A stretch of 6,972 nt of DNA from Candidatus Heimdallarchaeota archaeon. Lineage in GTDB: Archaea; Asgardarchaeota; Heimdallarchaeia; JABLTI01. Where the stretch lies: the NCBI GenBank assembly GCA_030602675.1, contig JAUVZH010000135.1:1-6972 (forward strand), in the 5' to 3' direction. This document shows, piece after piece, positions 6,435-6,972 of the stretch (the stretch's first letter is position 1; every line of letters begins with the position of its first letter). A program made the translations under genes and the position numbers. The notes below the pieces were generated by a model. It was given only the letters and a program-made list of their open reading frames with translations, was not told the origin of the DNA and searched no databases.

Positions 6435-6972
6435 TTAAGAAAATTTCAGTAGTTTGATTTCAAATGGTTCAAATGCGGTATCAAATTCTCCTTTCTTAAT
6501 GGCAATACTATTTTTCTTTGTTCCATCAATATAGACTTCGTCACAATTGGAAAGATTGTCATGAGCAACTATTTTACTTGAACATTTAATGTCGCTAATA
6601 TTATAAAGTAAAATTAATGGTAAATTATCTCTCATTCTTATAGATGAGATGCGAATCATTGGATTTGTAACTGTTATAATCGGTTTTGTCAAATCATTTT
6701 CTAGTGAGCTATTTTCTAAAACAATGCTCTTAGGAGCTAAAGCGAAAATCTCTGCATGGTCATAAATATTTGCCATTGATAGTAATTTGGAGTGTATCAT
6801 TATGCTATATTCAAAAGTATATTTTTGATCTAATTCTTGTGCACCAGGAGTTTCCATAAAGGGACCAGCATGAATGGGTCTTTCAGGATAATCCTCTCGA
6901 GAAAGATAGCCTATAGAACGTATCAAAGTTAAAGCAATCTTTGATTTCCCAACTAATTCTACTTCAGGCAAT
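6435..6972 (-). CDS. Alpha-mannosidase, GH38 family, C-terminal fragment (5' end outside window)
   Basis: This is the final 179 codons or so of a GH38 alpha-mannosidase, an exo-enzyme that removes alpha-linked mannose from glycans by a retaining mechanism. The first in-window codon, TTG at 6969-6971, is an internal leucine, not a start. Recognition rests on the conserved C-terminal GH38 block: IALTLIRSIGYLSR, then ERPIHAGPFMETPGAQ, then the YTFEYSIMIH strand. These match the family pattern of TLLRSVGWLSR, AGP, TPGAQ and FEY-PH. A terminal beta domain ends in FEPFEIKLLKFS, also usual for bacterial and archaeal members. The catalytic nucleophile and zinc ligands lie in the missing N-terminal part, so activity cannot be judged. 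No signal peptide can be assessed. It lies upstream on the same strand as the GNAT fusion, but the 250-bp gap with T-tracts suggests a separate transcript. Confidence 0.9.
   Translation of the reverse strand, partial: LPEVELVGKSKIALTLIRSIGYLSREDYPERPIHAGPFMETPGAQELDQKYTFEYSIMIHSKLLSMANIYDHAEIFALAPKSIVLENSSLENDLTKPIITVTNPMIRISSIRMRDNLPLILLYNISDIKCSSKIVAHDNLSNCDEVYIDGTKKNSIAIKKGEFDTAFEPFEIKLLKFS

Noticed and set aside
1..6972. CRISPR array, tRNA, rRNA, insertion sequence or phage genes
   Set aside because: I found no regularly spaced direct repeats, tRNA-like cloverleaf, transposase motif or phage-type gene on either strand.

Overview
The window is A+T-rich (roughly one third G+C by eye) and every credible gene lies on the minus strand. 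It reads as archaeal. Short oligo-T tracts follow the stop codons in place of clear GC-rich hairpins, TATA-like boxes are present, and ribosome binding sites are of the AGGAG/GAGG kind. The protein types (a secreted seven-repeat FG-GAP protein with Ig-like modules, a GNAT enzyme fused to large beta-sandwich domains, and a GH38 alpha-mannosidase) fit a low-GC Asgard archaeon, perhaps Heimdallarchaeia-like. That assignment is inference, because there is no rRNA or other marker gene here.

Layout in transcription order, right to left. (1) 6972-6435 is the C-terminal end of a GH38 alpha-mannosidase whose catalytic part lies outside the window. (2) About 250 bp without a firm gene holds T-tracts, an 8-bp inverted repeat, a TATA-like box and one doubtful 34-codon ORF. 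(3) 6182-2930 encodes a GNAT acetyltransferase domain, Ig-like linkers and two tandem galactose-mutarotase/GH38C-like domains. As given it is two reading frames overlapping by 86 bp, but the protein sequence suggests one chain of about 1083 residues broken by a one-base shift near 5117. (4) About 137 bp holds a T-rich terminator, a TATA-like box and a 12-bp palindrome. (5) 2792-1 encodes a secreted protein: signal peptide, CBM9/DOMON-like domain with an EF-hand-type calcium loop, seven FG-GAP-type repeats, then at least three Ig-like modules running off the left edge. It is also broken by a one-base shift, near 870-873, and the seventh repeat appears only when the two frames are joined.

Together the genes suggest carbohydrate work: an alpha-mannosidase, an apparently cytoplasmic acetyltransferase carrying sugar-enzyme-like folds, and an exported protein with a possible carbohydrate-binding domain. 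The functional link rests only on proximity and fold resemblance. The two broken frames are opposite in sign, and both sit at short A-runs of the coding strand, so assembly or sequencing indels must be excluded before any biological reading.
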